DNA from: Candidatus Ichthyocystis sparus
GTDB taxonomy: Bacteria; Pseudomonadota; Gammaproteobacteria; Burkholderiales; 2013Ark19i
Length of the DNA stretch: 64,000 nucleotides
Direction: 5' to 3'
Assembly (NCBI RefSeq): GCF_900078745.1
Contig: NZ_FKII01000061.1
Location: 186,001 to 250,000, forward strand
Shown here: positions 26,387 through 35,152 of the stretch, piece by piece
Layout of the letters: each line of letters begins with the position of its first letter
Position numbering within the stretch: position 1 is the first letter of the stretch
The notes under the pieces: generated by a model
Told to the model about the DNA's origin: nothing
Seen by the model: the letters and a program-made list of their open reading frames with translations, nothing else
Databases searched by the model: none
Translations under genes and position numbers: made by a program

Positions 26387-26905
26387 TTACCACATCCGGG
26401 CAAATAGGTTTATTTTATCAATCAACAGATGTTTGATAGCCATAGTCACATGCAATACTATGGTTACGAAAAGGGTGAAGGCTAGTACTGAATGTATTTT
26501 CTCAAATAGGCTTGCCGTGTATTTGCTGCTGGGTACAATTCTAGGAAGAGCTATAGAAAAGAAACTGACGTCGTGCCCATGAGCATTGCTGATTGCGTAA
26601 CCAGAGATGGGAATCGCCATAAGCAGGATGTACATCAATATGTGACCTGCTCTAGAAAGCATTTTTTCCAGCGCTGTAATTTTTGCCGGGTTCATTTCAT
26701 AAGAAATACGCACCATCAGCCTTATTATTGTTATTATGAGTACAGATAGCCCCATTGTTTTGTGAACATAAAAGACCTTCATAAGCAAGGGTTTTCCCGA
26801 GATAATATTAACCGCAGAGAACCCGAGCAATCCGGTAGAAACCACCACTACAGCCGTCAACCAATGTAGAAAAATTGACACCGGGTAATATTTGTTGTGA
26901 GCCAA
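26387..26905 (-). CDS. cytochrome b561 family membrane protein
   Basis: A 172-aa di-heme cytochrome b561 (CybB type) with four transmembrane helices. Heme-ligand histidines appear in YYPVSIFLHWLTAVVV (helix 1), FYVHKTMGLSVLIITIIRLMVR (helix 2) and EKIHSVLAFTLFVTIVLHVTMAIKHLLID (helix 4). It probably passes electrons from quinol, in some members to superoxide. TTG start behind a strong GGAGGGG. The 148 bases between it and the lipoprotein gene hold no visible gene or clear signal. Confidence 0.9.
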   Translation of the reverse strand: MAHNKYYPVSIFLHWLTAVVVVSTGLLGFSAVNIISGKPLLMKVFYVHKTMGLSVLIITIIRLMVRISYEMNPAKITALEKMLSRAGHILMYILLMAIPISGYAISNAHGHDVSFFSIALPRIVPSSKYTASLFEKIHSVLAFTLFVTIVLHVTMAIKHLLIDKINLFARMW

Positions 26906-26948
26906 GAGCTACCCCTCCACACAATTGAGGATGTGAACTAACACTTTC

Positions 26949-27200
26949 CTAGTTACGGCAGTCTGCCGAACCACTGCCGTCTATCAAGGATTCTATTTTT
27001 GCAAGTTTTTCTTCCACTAATCCTATCCTGTCTTCAATTTCGTCCAGAAAATTGCTTTGGGCGTTGAAAGTGTCACGACTTACTAGACCCGAACGAGACA
27101 AACGATTGGCAACCAAAGCGCACATAATGTTCTTCACGGATTCTCCTGCCTCACATAGCTCGGAACATAACTTTTCTTTGACCTTACTCATATCCAGCAT
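26949..27200 (-). CDS. ubiK: ubiquinone biosynthesis accessory factor UbiK (BMFP domain)
   Basis: The short helical protein matches the BMFP/UbiK (YqiC) family, which helps UbiJ assemble ubiquinone-synthesis enzymes. The C-terminal coiled coil carries the family signature: ANRLSRSGLVSRDTFNAQSNFL corresponds to LTRLDLVSREEFDVQTQVL of YqiC, followed by RIGLVEEKLAKIESLI. With the ATG at 27200 the protein is 83 aa, the family length. An in-frame ATG at 27317 would add 39 residues with no family match and no ribosome binding site, so I prefer the shorter form. ychF is divergent. Confidence 0.7.
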   Translation of the reverse strand: MLDMSKVKEKLCSELCEAGESVKNIMCALVANRLSRSGLVSRDTFNAQSNFLDEIEDRIGLVEEKLAKIESLIDGSGSADCRN

Positions 27201-27363
27201 AAGCAATACATCCAGTAGAGTACTTTTATATATGAAACCACCGATTCTATCATTTTTTAGGGTAATTTGTGAAGCTGTGTGGCTGATGTTAGATGTCATG
27301 AGTATGGTTTTATGCATGTGCTAACATTTACGTAGGACGTTATTTTTATTGAGAGTTGTTTAC

Positions 27364-28461
27364 ATGTCTGTACAGTGCGGTATTATTGGATTACCTAATG
27401 TTGGTAAATCCACAATTTTTTCTTGTTTGACTCGTCTTTCTGTTGATGCTGAGAATTATCCATTTTGTACCATTGAGCCTAATGTTTCGTCAGTTGCTGT
27501 TCCTGACGAGAGGCTATATCTCTTGGCGGAGATGGCTTGTTCCGAAAATACGGTGCCTTCGTTTTGCGACTTTGTTGATATAGCTGGCCTAGTGTCTGGA
27601 GCTTCTAAGGGTGAGGGTTTGGGAAATAGATTCCTATCTCATATTCGTGAAGCTGATGCTCTGATACACGTTGTGCGTTGTTTTTCAGATGAAAACATTG
27701 TTCACGTTAATGGTACAGTTGATCCGGTTTCCGATGTTCGTGTTATCCAACTTGAGCTAGTCCTAGCAGATATATCTGTTTTAGAAAAGTATCTTGCCAA
27801 GAATAGCAAGTCTGCAAAATTATCTAATTCAAAGGAGTCTCTTGCTCGTATTAATCTGGTCGAGTTTATATTAGATCAGTTAAACGGTAATACCCCGTCC
27901 GTGCGTTCTTTGAACTTAACAGATGATCAGAGAGATTTGGTTAGCTCTCTGAATTTATTGACAGATAAGCCAATGTTTTATTGTGCTAATGTTGATGAGG
28001 CAAGCTTAACCTTAAACAGACATTTATCTGAGATTTCATCTTTGGCTAAAGATGAAGGAGTAGATTTGTTTGTGTTAAATGCCGCAGCAGAGAAAGAATT
28101 AATGGATTTTTCTGATAATGAACGTAGGGAGTTTTTAGCCGATATGGGCTTTGAAGATTCGGGATTAAACAGGCTTGTACGTTCTGCATACACTCTATTG
28201 GGAAGATGTTCTTTTTTTACTGTTGGCCCCAAAGAGTCTCGTTCTTGGACAATTCCTATTGGGACGAAAGCACAGAGCGCAGCTGGTGTAATTCATTCAG
28301 ATATGGAGAAGGGTTTTATACGTGCAGAAGTAGTGTCATATTCAGATTATATTGCATATAAGGGAATGCAAGGAGCAAAGGAAGCAGGGAAGGTGCGCCT
28401 AGAGGGTAAAGAATATATTGTTAAAGATGGTGATATCATACATTTCAGGTTTAACGTGTAA
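27364..28461 (+). CDS. ychF: redox-regulated ATPase/GTPase YchF (Obg family)
   Basis: Universal ribosome-associated P-loop NTPase, 365 aa. CGIIGLPNVGKSTIF is the G1 loop, FVDIAGLVSGASKGEGLGNRFL contains the G3 region with the Obg-type glycine run, and CANVDE is the altered G4 that gives ATP preference (NxxE). A coiled coil (about 130-200) and a C-terminal TGS domain (about 275-365, FFTVGPKESRSWTIPIGTKAQSAAGVIHSDMEKGFIRAEV) complete the fold. The ATG at 27364 was chosen over a start 15 bases upstream because it matches family starts (MSVQCGI). Confidence 0.96.
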   Translation: MSVQCGIIGLPNVGKSTIFSCLTRLSVDAENYPFCTIEPNVSSVAVPDERLYLLAEMACSENTVPSFCDFVDIAGLVSGASKGEGLGNRFLSHIREADALIHVVRCFSDENIVHVNGTVDPVSDVRVIQLELVLADISVLEKYLAKNSKSAKLSNSKESLARINLVEFILDQLNGNTPSVRSLNLTDDQRDLVSSLNLLTDKPMFYCANVDEASLTLNRHLSEISSLAKDEGVDLFVLNAAAEKELMDFSDNERREFLADMGFEDSGLNRLVRSAYTLLGRCSFFTVGPKESRSWTIPIGTKAQSAAGVIHSDMEKGFIRAEVVSYSDYIAYKGMQGAKEAGKVRLEGKEYIVKDGDIIHFRFNV

Positions 28462-28491
28462 TGCCGATAAGATATCGTAAATAGCGATAGT

Positions 28492-29925
28492 ATGGGGTTG
28501 ACTATGTTTAGAATTCCTCTGGTTTTGACTGTTATTAAGAGGCCTTTGTCCATATCTTATCGGGCTTTGGCTTTTTTGTTTGTTTTTTTCCCATCCACTG
28601 TTATGGCAGCAGGTAACGAGAAGAATATTTCTTCGTTTATGATGCTGATCCTGCTATTGTTGTTCACGCAAATACTTGCTGCCTTTGTAGGTAAGATCAA
28701 ATTGCCACCAGTTTCTGCCGAGATGTTTGTGGGTGTGTGCCTGGGGAATTTTGCCTGGATGGGTATTGCTCTTCCAACAGCTCTTCAAGGCTTTTCTAAG
28801 GACCATGTAGTTCTATTTTTATCTGATATTGGATTGGTTATCCTGCTTTTTGAAATAGGGTTACATTTCGATCCCAAGACTCTAAGGTCGTGTGGTGTTG
28901 ATTCTATGATAGTAGCTGTATTAGGGGCAATTTGTGCCATTTTTTTGGGTGTTGCCGTTATTGGTCCCATCTTTTTGCCCAGTGCAGGTATTAAGGCTTG
29001 GCTTTTCATTGGGGCGGCTCTTTCTGCAACTTCTATCGCAGTTACTTCCCGCATATTCAGTGACTTTAGTTTGGTGCATACCATAGAGTCGCGAGTTATT
29101 ATGGGTGCTGCTTTGTTCGATGACATTTTTGGCTTTGCTCTTTTGGGTGCTTTGGGAGAGTTGGTCGGCGAAGGGCAAGTTTCGATTTGGGGAATTTTTA
29201 TTTCTTTGGTTGCTGCCTTTGCTTTTCTAGCAGCTTGCTTGCTTATAGGAAGGCCTGTGGTCAAATCAATTGTTCATTTTGTTGCCCAAAAAATAGACAA
29301 TAGTCGTTCTATGGCTCTTATGGTACTTATTTCATTGGCGTTTGTAGGATCACATCTTGCTATTAGTGTTGGTTTGGCTGCTATAGTTGGTGCTTTTGCT
29401 GCGGGGCTTATGTTGGATGAAGAAAATTTGCTTCTTTTTTCTGATGACAAAGCCGTGCAGATGGTCAACGATTATTTGAAAGTTATGCAATCGGAATCGG
29501 ATGTTCTTTCCTCTAAGTATCTTAGAGATCGGCTGGTTTCTGTTCGCAGAGGGCAGTGCATATCTTTAATAACTCCACTGAAAGAAGTTTTCTTGCCACT
29601 ATTTTTTATAGTTGTTGGTACAGAATTGGATCTTAGGGTGCTTTTTGAAATGAGGAATCTCTTTTTGGTGCTGGTGATTGGTATTTTGGCAGTAGTAAGT
29701 AAGCTTTTTTCAGCCGTATTTTTAAAATCATCGAACCGGTGGATTGTTGGTTGGGGCATGGTTCCTAGAGGAGAGGTTGGTTTAATCTTTTTGGCGGCGG
29801 GTCGTGCATACGGAGTGCTTGTGGATCCATACTTTTCTATTCTTGTTGCGGTTACTATTCTTACTACTATAGTTAGTCCGTGGGTATTAAGTTTTTTGCT
29901 AAGCAAGCAGAAGAGTTCTTTGTGA
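28492..29925 (+). CDS. CPA2-family cation:proton antiporter
   Basis: A 477-aa integral membrane protein of the Kef/NhaA-fold CPA2 group, with about 12 transmembrane helices. The helix-5 Asp pair, FDDIFGFALLG, marks the ion-binding site. LSATSIAVTSRIFSD resembles the unwound helix-4 region, and FFIVVGTELDLRVLF and MVPRGEVGLIFLAAGRAYG the C-terminal core. No TrkA-N regulatory domain follows, so it is a stand-alone antiporter; Na+ versus K+ cannot be told. The N-terminal extension (about 1-40) looks like a signal or extra helix. The start could be ATG 28492 or 28504. Confidence 0.88.
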   Translation: MGLTMFRIPLVLTVIKRPLSISYRALAFLFVFFPSTVMAAGNEKNISSFMMLILLLLFTQILAAFVGKIKLPPVSAEMFVGVCLGNFAWMGIALPTALQGFSKDHVVLFLSDIGLVILLFEIGLHFDPKTLRSCGVDSMIVAVLGAICAIFLGVAVIGPIFLPSAGIKAWLFIGAALSATSIAVTSRIFSDFSLVHTIESRVIMGAALFDDIFGFALLGALGELVGEGQVSIWGIFISLVAAFAFLAACLLIGRPVVKSIVHFVAQKIDNSRSMALMVLISLAFVGSHLAISVGLAAIVGAFAAGLMLDEENLLLFSDDKAVQMVNDYLKVMQSESDVLSSKYLRDRLVSVRRGQCISLITPLKEVFLPLFFIVVGTELDLRVLFEMRNLFLVLVIGILAVVSKLFSAVFLKSSNRWIVGWGMVPRGEVGLIFLAAGRAYGVLVDPYFSILVAVTILTTIVSPWVLSFLLSKQKSSL

Positions 29926-29926
29926 A

Positions 29927-30445
29927 ATGGGTAGAGATTCATTGATGTTAGCAGATGATGATAGTGTGTTTTTTCGTGTTGGTGTTGGTGCCATCATTAT
30001 GGACTGTTCCTTAGACAAATTGTTATTATTTCGTCGTAGTGATTACACAGGTACGTGGCAATGTCCACAGGGTGGTGTTAATAAAAATGAGCAAACAGAT
30101 GAGGCTATTTTTAGGGAGGTTTTTGAGGAGACTGGCATTTTGTCACAAGAACTAAAGGTCATTGCTGTTTGTCCGGTTTGGGTGGGATATGAGCTGCCAA
30201 TGACTGATAAATCCTCTTGTTTTAGTAAAGGACAAGTACATAGATGGTATGTTCTTCAGCTTCTTACTTCTTATGATGCGTTACGCTCTACTGAATCATG
30301 TGAATTTATTGATGCCTCTTGGTGTCTCGTTGAGGATTGGGCTAGTACCGCGCCTGATTTTAAAAAAGATGCAGTAAATTTTTTGATAAGTTGGCTCATG
30401 AATGTGAAGGTTTCATCTGATGTTGATAGCAAAGGCAGCGTATGA
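29927..30445 (+). CDS. rppH: RNA pyrophosphohydrolase RppH (Nudix)
   Basis: Nudix hydrolase, 172 aa, that removes 5' pyrophosphate from mRNA to trigger RNase E decay. The complete Nudix box GGVNKNEQTDEAIFREVFEETGI sits at about 47-69, preceded by GTWQCPQGG, which is typical of RppH. The downstream motif QVHRWYVLQL is also RppH-like. The ATG at 29927 is one base after the antiporter stop; an in-frame ATG at 29945 is an equally good start and would better match family N-termini. Confidence 0.9.
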   Translation: MGRDSLMLADDDSVFFRVGVGAIIMDCSLDKLLLFRRSDYTGTWQCPQGGVNKNEQTDEAIFREVFEETGILSQELKVIAVCPVWVGYELPMTDKSSCFSKGQVHRWYVLQLLTSYDALRSTESCEFIDASWCLVEDWASTAPDFKKDAVNFLISWLMNVKVSSDVDSKGSV

Positions 30446-30498
30446 TGGCTGTTGGTTATCTTTCTTGTTGTCTTGAAGTGCTTTCTTAATTTTTTAAT

Positions 30499-30527
30499 TT
30501 GACAAACCTTGCTTTTCTCTGAAGAAT
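30499..30527 (+). promoter_or_regulatory. sigma-70 promoter for the tRNA-tuf cluster
   Basis: Consensus -35 TTGACA (30499-30504), a 17-base spacer, and -10 AAGAAT (30522-30527, 4 of 6). Transcription would begin about 7 bases before the tRNA-Tyr 5' end at 30541, as expected for a tRNA operon that runs on into tuf. Confidence 0.6.
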
Positions 30528-30540
30528 AACCTCTCTTTGA

Positions 30541-30626
30541 GGAGGGGTGCCCGAGTGGCTAAAGGGGGCAGACTGTAAATCTGTTGGCTTACGCCTACGT
30601 TGGTTCGAATCCATCCCCCTCCACCA
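30541..30626 (+). tRNA. tRNA-Tyr (GTA)
   Basis: Acceptor GGAGGGG pairs with CCCCTCC (30616-30622), then discriminator A and an encoded CCA. The anticodon stem CAGA/TCTG holds a loop with GTA. A long variable arm (class II) and the TTCGAAT T-loop are present. It is the first gene of the cluster. Confidence 0.96.
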
Positions 30627-30630
30627 TAGA

Positions 30631-30654
30631 TTGTGCTTGTGCTTGTGCTTGTGC
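30631..30654 (+). repeat. four perfect copies of a 6-base tandem repeat between two tRNA genes
   Basis: The unit TTGTGC repeats four times without error; the last copy overlaps the first two bases of tRNA-Gly. It fills most of the spacer between tRNA-Tyr and tRNA-Gly, so copy number would change only spacer length. Confidence 0.95.
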
Positions 30655-30726
30655 GGGTGTAGCTTAATGGTAGAGCAGAAGCCTTCCAAGCTTATGACGA
30701 GGGTTCGATTCCCTTCACCCGCTCCA
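30653..30726 (+). tRNA. tRNA-Gly (TCC)
   Basis: Acceptor GCGGGTG pairs with CACCCGC (30716-30722), then discriminator T and an encoded CCA. The anticodon loop CTTCCAA gives TCC. The T-loop TTCGATT is normal. The outermost pair of the anticodon stem is a G-A mismatch (GAAGC against GCTTA), where relatives have a Watson-Crick pair. Confidence 0.95.
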
Positions 30727-30750
30727 GTATTATTTTGGGGTGTATCTTTA

Positions 30751-30822
<72 letters not shown>

Positions 30823-30975
30823 TTTTCACTTTTTGTGAGAAGTCGTTTGCGGTTTCAGTTCCGTTATTTATATATAGTTTGTTTGCGTAAGACCTGATTT
30901 ATTGAGCTTTTTTCTATTGGTGGGAGCTTTGTGTGAGGTCTAAGTTTAGGGGTGTTGGACTAAGGGAGGCCTAAT

Positions 30976-32160
30976 ATGGCTAAGGCTAAGTTTGAGCGTA
31001 CGAAGCCGCACGTTAATGTGGGTACGATAGGGCACGTTGATCATGGGAAGACGACGTTGACGGCGGCGTTGACGACGATACTGAGCAAGGTGTATGGCGG
31101 AGAGATTAGAGGATACGATCAGATTGACAATGCTCCTGAGGAGAAAGCTAGAGGCATAACGATAAATACATCGCACGTTGAGTATATGACGGAAGCGAGG
31201 CACTATGCGCACGTTGATTGTCCTGGTCATGCTGATTATGTGAAGAACATGATAACTGGTGCTGCGCAGATGGATGGAGCGATATTGGTGGTTTCAGCTG
31301 CTGATGGGCCTATGCCGCAGACAAGGGAGCATATATTGTTGGCGAGGCAGGTAGGTGTGCCTAGCATAGTTGTGTTTTTGAACAAATGCGACATGGTGGA
31401 TGACTCTGAGTTACTAGAGTTAGTAGAGATAGAGGTTAGGGAGTTATTAACGAAGTACGATTTTCCTGGCGACGACGTACCTTTGATAAAGGGTTCTGCG
31501 GTTAAGGCGTTAGAGGGTGACAAGAGTGATATAGGTGAGAAGGCGGTGATGGATTTGGCTAAGGCGTTGGATAGTTATATACCGACTCCTGTTAGGGTTG
31601 TGGACCAGCCGTTTTTGATGCCGATAGAGGATGTATTTTCGATATCAGGTAGGGGTACCGTAGTAACAGGTAGAGTTGAGAGAGGTATTTTGCGTGTTAA
31701 CGAGGAGATAGAGATAGTTGGTTTACGTGACACGCAGAAGACGATTTGTACTGGTGTGGAGATGTTTCGCAAGTTATTAGATGAGGGGCGTGCTGGTGAC
31801 AATGTTGGGGTATTGTTGAGGGGTACGAAGAGGGATGATGTTGAGAGGGGTCAGGTGTTATCGAAGCCTGGTTCTATAACTCCGCACACGGTGTTTGATG
31901 CTGAGGTATATGTTTTATCGAAGGAGGAGGGTGGTAGGCACACGCCTTTTTTCAATGGATATAGGCCGCAATTTTATTTTAGGACGACGGATGTTACTGG
32001 ATCGATTTCGTTTGAGGGTGACATGGTGATACCAGGGGACAATGTTACGATGCGAGTTGAGTTAATAGCGCCTATTGCTATGGAAGAGGGTGTACACTTT
32101 GCGGTTCGTGAGGGTGGAAAAACCGTCGGAGCAGGCGTCGTTACTAAAGTTATTAAGTAG
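30976..32160 (+). CDS. tuf: elongation factor Tu, copy 1
   Basis: EF-Tu, 394 aa, delivers aminoacyl-tRNA to the ribosome. G motifs are GHVDHGKTT (19-27), DCPGHADY (81-88) and NKCDMVDD (136-143); domains II and III are complete, ending in [11 protein letters not shown]. The protein is identical to copy 2 at 47211-48395. By eye the two genes differ at only three bases, all in the last 25 (32136, 32157, 32160). Codon use is odd: most Ile codons are ATA and most Thr codons ACG, unlike the ribosomal genes beside it. It follows the tRNA genes after 153 bases of leader, with GGGAGG before the ATG. Confidence 0.98.
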   Translation: MAKAKFERTKPHVNVGTIGHVDHGKTTLTAALTTILSKVYGGEIRGYDQIDNAPEEKARGITINTSHVEYMTEARHYAHVDCPGHADYVKNMITGAAQMDGAILVVSAADGPMPQTREHILLARQVGVPSIVVFLNKCDMVDDSELLELVEIEVRELLTKYDFPGDDVPLIKGSAVKALEGDKSDIGEKAVMDLAKALDSYIPTPVRVVDQPFLMPIEDVFSISGRGTVVTGRVERGILRVNEEIEIVGLRDTQKTICTGVEMFRKLLDEGRAGDNVGVLLRGTKRDDVERGQVLSKPGSITPHTVFDAEVYVLSKEEGGRHTPFFNGYRPQFYFRTTDVTGSISFEGDMVIPGDNVTMRVELIAPIAMEEGVHFAVREGGKTVGAGVVTKVIK

Positions 32161-32201
32161 TGGATATTATCCAAGCTGTACGGGCCATTAGTTTACTTTT
32201 A

Positions 32202-32274
32202 AGGCCAATAGCTCAATTGGTAGAGCGTCGGTCTCCAAAACCGAAGGTTGGGGGTTCGATTCCCTCTTGGCCTG
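32202..32274 (+). tRNA. tRNA-Trp (CCA)
   Basis: Acceptor AGGCCAA pairs with TTGGCCT (32267-32273), then discriminator G. The anticodon stem CGGT/ACCG encloses loop CTCCAAA, anticodon CCA. The 3' terminal CCA is not encoded. Its place between tuf and secE is the conserved one. Confidence 0.96.
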
Positions 32275-32293
32275 TTTTTGATATTACGACAAC

Positions 32294-32641
32294 ATGTTAG
32301 AGAAAATTAAAGTAGCGTTGTTCTTTCTTGTTTTTTTAGCTGGTGTGATTTTTTTCAGCTTTTTCCCATCTCAAGGATTTTTTGTGAGACTTGGTGTGGC
32401 CTTGGTTTCTGTTGCAGTTTGTTTGACGTTGATTTGGTTTTCTGACTTTGGGCGAAATCTGATGGTCTTCTTTAGAGAATCTGTTCGCGAAGCCTCAAAG
32501 GTGTTTTGGCCCACTCGTAAGGAGACTATGCAACTTGTGTTAGTGGTGTTTGTATTTACAGTTATTGTGGCGCTTTATCTTTTTTTCGTTGACAAATTTC
32601 TTGAGTGGTTTCTTTATGATTTGATTCTAGGGTGGAGATAA
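32294..32641 (+). CDS. secE: preprotein translocase subunit SecE
   Basis: A 115-aa inner-membrane subunit of SecYEG with three predicted helices (about 7-25, 32-50 and 82-103), as in E. coli. The conserved cytoplasmic segment [22 protein letters not shown] precedes the last helix. The stop codon overlaps the nusG ATG by one base, so nusG is coupled. Confidence 0.95.
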   Translation: MLEKIKVALFFLVFLAGVIFFSFFPSQGFFVRLGVALVSVAVCLTLIWFSDFGRNLMVFFRESVREASKVFWPTRKETMQLVLVVFVFTVIVALYLFFVDKFLEWFLYDLILGWR

Positions 32642-33174
32642 TGTCTAAGTCTTGGTACGTGGTTCATGTTCACTCAGGCTTTGAGAAGCATGTTCGTAGA
32701 TCTCTCGAGGAAAAGATAGCTCGTTCTGGTTCTGAGTCCTTGTTTGGTAGGATTCTCGTTCCTGTAGAGGAAGTTGTTGAAATTAGAGGTGGGCAGAGAA
32801 GGATATCTGAGCGTCGTTTTTTCCCAGGGTACGTGTTGGTTGAAATGGATTTTAATGAGGAAACTTGGCATTTGGTACGTAGTACTACTAAGGTTTTAGG
32901 TTTTGTTGGGGGAACCTCTAGTAGACCTACTCCTGTTTCCGAAAAAGAAGTAGAGAAGATCATGAAATTGGTTCAGGATGGTTCGGAAAAGCCCAAGCCT
33001 AAGGTTTTGTTTGAGATAGGTGAGGTTTTACGTATCAAAGAGGGGCCATTTGCAGATTTTCATGGCGTGCTTGAAGATGTTAACTATGATAAGAGCAGGT
33101 TACGTGTTTCCGTGACTATTTTTGGTAGGGCTACCCCTGTAGAGTTAGAGTTTGATCAGGTTGAAAAAGTGTAG
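32641..33174 (+). CDS. nusG: transcription termination/antitermination protein NusG
   Basis: A 177-aa NusG. The N-terminal NGN domain ([22 protein letters not shown]...GYVLVEM) binds the RNA polymerase clamp; the C-terminal KOW domain (about 123-177, [24 protein letters not shown]) binds Rho or S10. The ATG at 32641 directly follows GGTGGAGATA; an upstream GTG would add three residues and is unlikely. Confidence 0.97.
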   Translation: MSKSWYVVHVHSGFEKHVRRSLEEKIARSGSESLFGRILVPVEEVVEIRGGQRRISERRFFPGYVLVEMDFNEETWHLVRSTTKVLGFVGGTSSRPTPVSEKEVEKIMKLVQDGSEKPKPKVLFEIGEVLRIKEGPFADFHGVLEDVNYDKSRLRVSVTIFGRATPVELEFDQVEKV

Positions 33175-33182
33175 TAGCAACT

Positions 33183-33216
33183 AAAAATAGCTTATTTATA
33201 GCTTATTTTTATTTTT
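33183..33216 (+). terminator. weak AT-rich hairpin and T tract after nusG
   Basis: AAAAATA (33183-33189) can pair with TATTTTT across a short stem that includes a GC step, and a T-rich run follows. It could partly terminate the secE-nusG transcript before rplK. The stem is mostly A-T, so the call is weak. Confidence 0.3.
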
Positions 33217-33308
33217 AGGCGATTTTTTTGTTTCTCAATTGCCCCATCTGATAGTAGAATCGTTGGCTCGATTGTATTTTGTGTAAGGTTGGTCTGGAGT
33301 GTTTGCGG

Positions 33309-33740
33309 ATGGCTAAGAAAGTTTTGGGATTGATCAAGTTGCAAATTCCTGCGGGTAAGGCCAATCCGTCTCCACCTTTGGGTCCTGCTTTGGGCCAAAG
33401 GGGACTCAATATTATGGAGTTTTGCAAGGCATTTAATGCTGCCACGCAGTCCCTTGAGCCGGGCTTGCCGGTGCCGGTGGTTATTACTGCTTATGTTGAC
33501 AAAAGTTTTACTTTTGTTATGAAGACTCCTCCGGCCACGTTTCTCATAAAAAGAGAGGCCGGTATTGCTAAAGGTTCTGCGCGGCCCCATGTAGATAAAG
33601 TTGGGGTTTTGACTCTTGAGCAGTGCAAGAAGATTGCTGCGTTGAAGGGTTCTGATCTTACTGCTGCTGGCATAGACGCGGCGGTATCGACTATTGCTGG
33701 TTCTGCTAGGAGCATGGGCGTGAAGGTTGAAGGGATTTAG
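33309..33740 (+). CDS. rplK: 50S ribosomal protein L11
   Basis: L11 of 143 aa, the standard length, from the ATG at 33309 ([32 protein letters not shown]). A longer in-frame start upstream has no family support. The C-terminal rRNA-binding domain has the [19 protein letters not shown] and [12 protein letters not shown] blocks. It forms the GTPase-associated centre with L10/L7/L12 and is followed by rplA after 2 bases. Its ribosome binding site is weak; GTTGGTCTGGAG lies about 9-20 bases upstream. Confidence 0.97.
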   Translation: MAKKVLGLIKLQIPAGKANPSPPLGPALGQRGLNIMEFCKAFNAATQSLEPGLPVPVVITAYVDKSFTFVMKTPPATFLIKREAGIAKGSARPHVDKVGVLTLEQCKKIAALKGSDLTAAGIDAAVSTIAGSARSMGVKVEGI

Positions 33741-33742
33741 CT

Positions 33743-34441
33743 ATGGCGAAACTTAGTAGGCGTTTTTCATCTTGCGATGCTTTGGTTGATCGCCATAAGT
33801 TGTACCAGTTGGACGAGGCTTTGCCTTTGCTCAAGAGGCTTGCTACGGCTCGTTTTGATGAGACGGTTGATATAGCGGTTTGTTTGGGGGTAGATCCTCG
33901 TAAGTCTGATCAAGTTGTTCGTGGTTGTGTGGTTTTGCCTTCTGGAACTGGGAAAGTTGTGCGAGTTGCTGTTTTTGCTCAAGGAGAGAAGGCTGATGCT
34001 GCTAGGGTGGCTGGTGCTGATATAGTTGGCTTCGAAGATCTTTCTGAAACTATTAAGGCTGGGACGATTGATTTTGATGTTTTGGTTGCCTCTCCAGATT
34101 CCATGAGGCTGGTTGGTCAGTTGGGGCAGATTTTGGGCCCCAGAGGATTGATGCCTAATCCTAAGGTTGGAACGGTTGCTGTTGATGTGGCTGCTGCCGT
34201 AAAGAATGTTAAGTCTGGCCAGGTTCAATATAGGACCGATAAAACGGGAATAGTACACTGTGCTGTTGGGAAAGCTTCTTTCCCTGAGGGTAGTTTGAGG
34301 GAGAATATAGTTGCTTTGATGTCAGCTTTAAGTAGAGCTAAGCCTGCTTCTTCTAAGGGTACGTATTTTAAAAAGGTTTTTGTGTCAAGCACTATGGGTC
34401 GTTCTGTACGTCTAGATGTTGCTTCTATTCCTATTGTGTGA
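33743..34441 (+). CDS. rplA: 50S ribosomal protein L1
   Basis: L1 of 232 aa, the usual length. It binds 23S rRNA helices 76-78 at the L1 stalk and in E. coli represses its own L11-L1 mRNA. Family blocks seen are [55 protein letters not shown] and [25 protein letters not shown]. It sits 2 bases after rplK. Confidence 0.97.
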   Translation: MAKLSRRFSSCDALVDRHKLYQLDEALPLLKRLATARFDETVDIAVCLGVDPRKSDQVVRGCVVLPSGTGKVVRVAVFAQGEKADAARVAGADIVGFEDLSETIKAGTIDFDVLVASPDSMRLVGQLGQILGPRGLMPNPKVGTVAVDVAAAVKNVKSGQVQYRTDKTGIVHCAVGKASFPEGSLRENIVALMSALSRAKPASSKGTYFKKVFVSSTMGRSVRLDVASIPIV

Positions 34442-34456
34442 TTTTTTGTGTTTATC

Positions 34457-34524
34457 GGAGACCGGTAGGGCCTGGTTGCTTAAAGTAGATGTGCTACCGC
34501 AGATAGTAATTGTAGAGTTGCTCC
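34457..34524 (+). promoter_or_regulatory. L10 leader-like structured RNA upstream of rplJ
   Basis: Nested complementary arms are visible in the rplA-rplJ spacer: GGAG (34457-34460) with CTCC (34521-34524), and CGGTAG (34463-34468) with CTACCG (34494-34499). The position matches the L10 leader, where excess L10-(L12)4 complex represses rplJL translation. The fold was made by eye. Confidence 0.5.
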
Positions 34525-34568
34525 TTCTTTTGCTTCTGTTGTGTGTCCAATTGTTTAAAGGGGGAGTG

Positions 34569-35102
34569 ATGGGCCTAAGCCTTAAAGATAAGGAGTTTGT
34601 TGTTTCCCAGTTGTCTGAGCGTCTTGCTAGTGCTCAGGCTGTTTTATTTGCTGAGTACGTCGGTACCCGTGCGACTATGACAACCGCTCTTAGAAAAAAT
34701 GCTAGAGAGAGTGGGGTGTACCTTAAGGTAATCAGGAATTCTTTGGTACGTCGTGCCATTAGAGGTACTTCGTTTGATATTTTATCAGATAAGATTTCTG
34801 GTGCCTTGATTTATGCGATAGGTGAGGATCCTATTTCAGCTGCCAAGGTTTTGTATAACTTTTCTAGTGTGGCACAGCAGACTTTTGTTCTGCGTGGTGG
34901 TTCCGTGTCCGGTAGGTATGTTGATCCTGATGGTGTGAAGATGCTTGCCACATTGCCTTCCCGTGAGGATTTGTTGGCCAGATTGGCTGGTACTATGCAG
35001 GCCCCTATTGCGCAGTTTGTTCGTGTTGTACATGAGATTCCATCCAAGTTTGTTCGTGTCTTATCTGCTGTTAGGGACTTGAAGGAGTCTTCTGTCTCCT
35101 AG
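34569..35102 (+). CDS. rplJ: 50S ribosomal protein L10
   Basis: L10 of 177 aa from the ATG at 34569 (MGLSLKDKEFVVSQLSERLASAQAVLFAEY), behind GGGGGAG. The open frame extends 51 codons upstream, but that sequence is the leader and has no family match. It anchors L7/L12 dimers through its C-terminal helix. The N-terminal rRNA-binding block LRKNARESGVYLKVIRNSLVRRAI is intact. Confidence 0.96.
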   Translation: MGLSLKDKEFVVSQLSERLASAQAVLFAEYVGTRATMTTALRKNARESGVYLKVIRNSLVRRAIRGTSFDILSDKISGALIYAIGEDPISAAKVLYNFSSVAQQTFVLRGGSVSGRYVDPDGVKMLATLPSREDLLARLAGTMQAPIAQFVRVVHEIPSKFVRVLSAVRDLKESSVS

Positions 35103-35152
35103 GGTGTGGGGTGTGTACGTTTTTCACTGTTGTTGTGTGCTGAGGAGTTATT

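Noticed and set aside
30889-30942. AGACCT/AGGTCT inverted repeat in the tuf leader as a riboswitch-like structure
   Set aside because: Only six base pairs around a loop of about 40 bases with no conserved motif I can name; it may be chance.
30946-32174. Several long open frames on the minus strand opposite tuf, repeated opposite the second tuf
   Set aside because: They are antisense shadows of a GC-biased codon pattern. They repeat only because tuf itself is duplicated and have no ribosome binding sites or recognisable domains.
34416-34568. An N-terminal extension of L10 through the leader
   Set aside because: The extra Leu-rich translation has no family match, and the DNA folds into the paired arms expected for the L10 leader.
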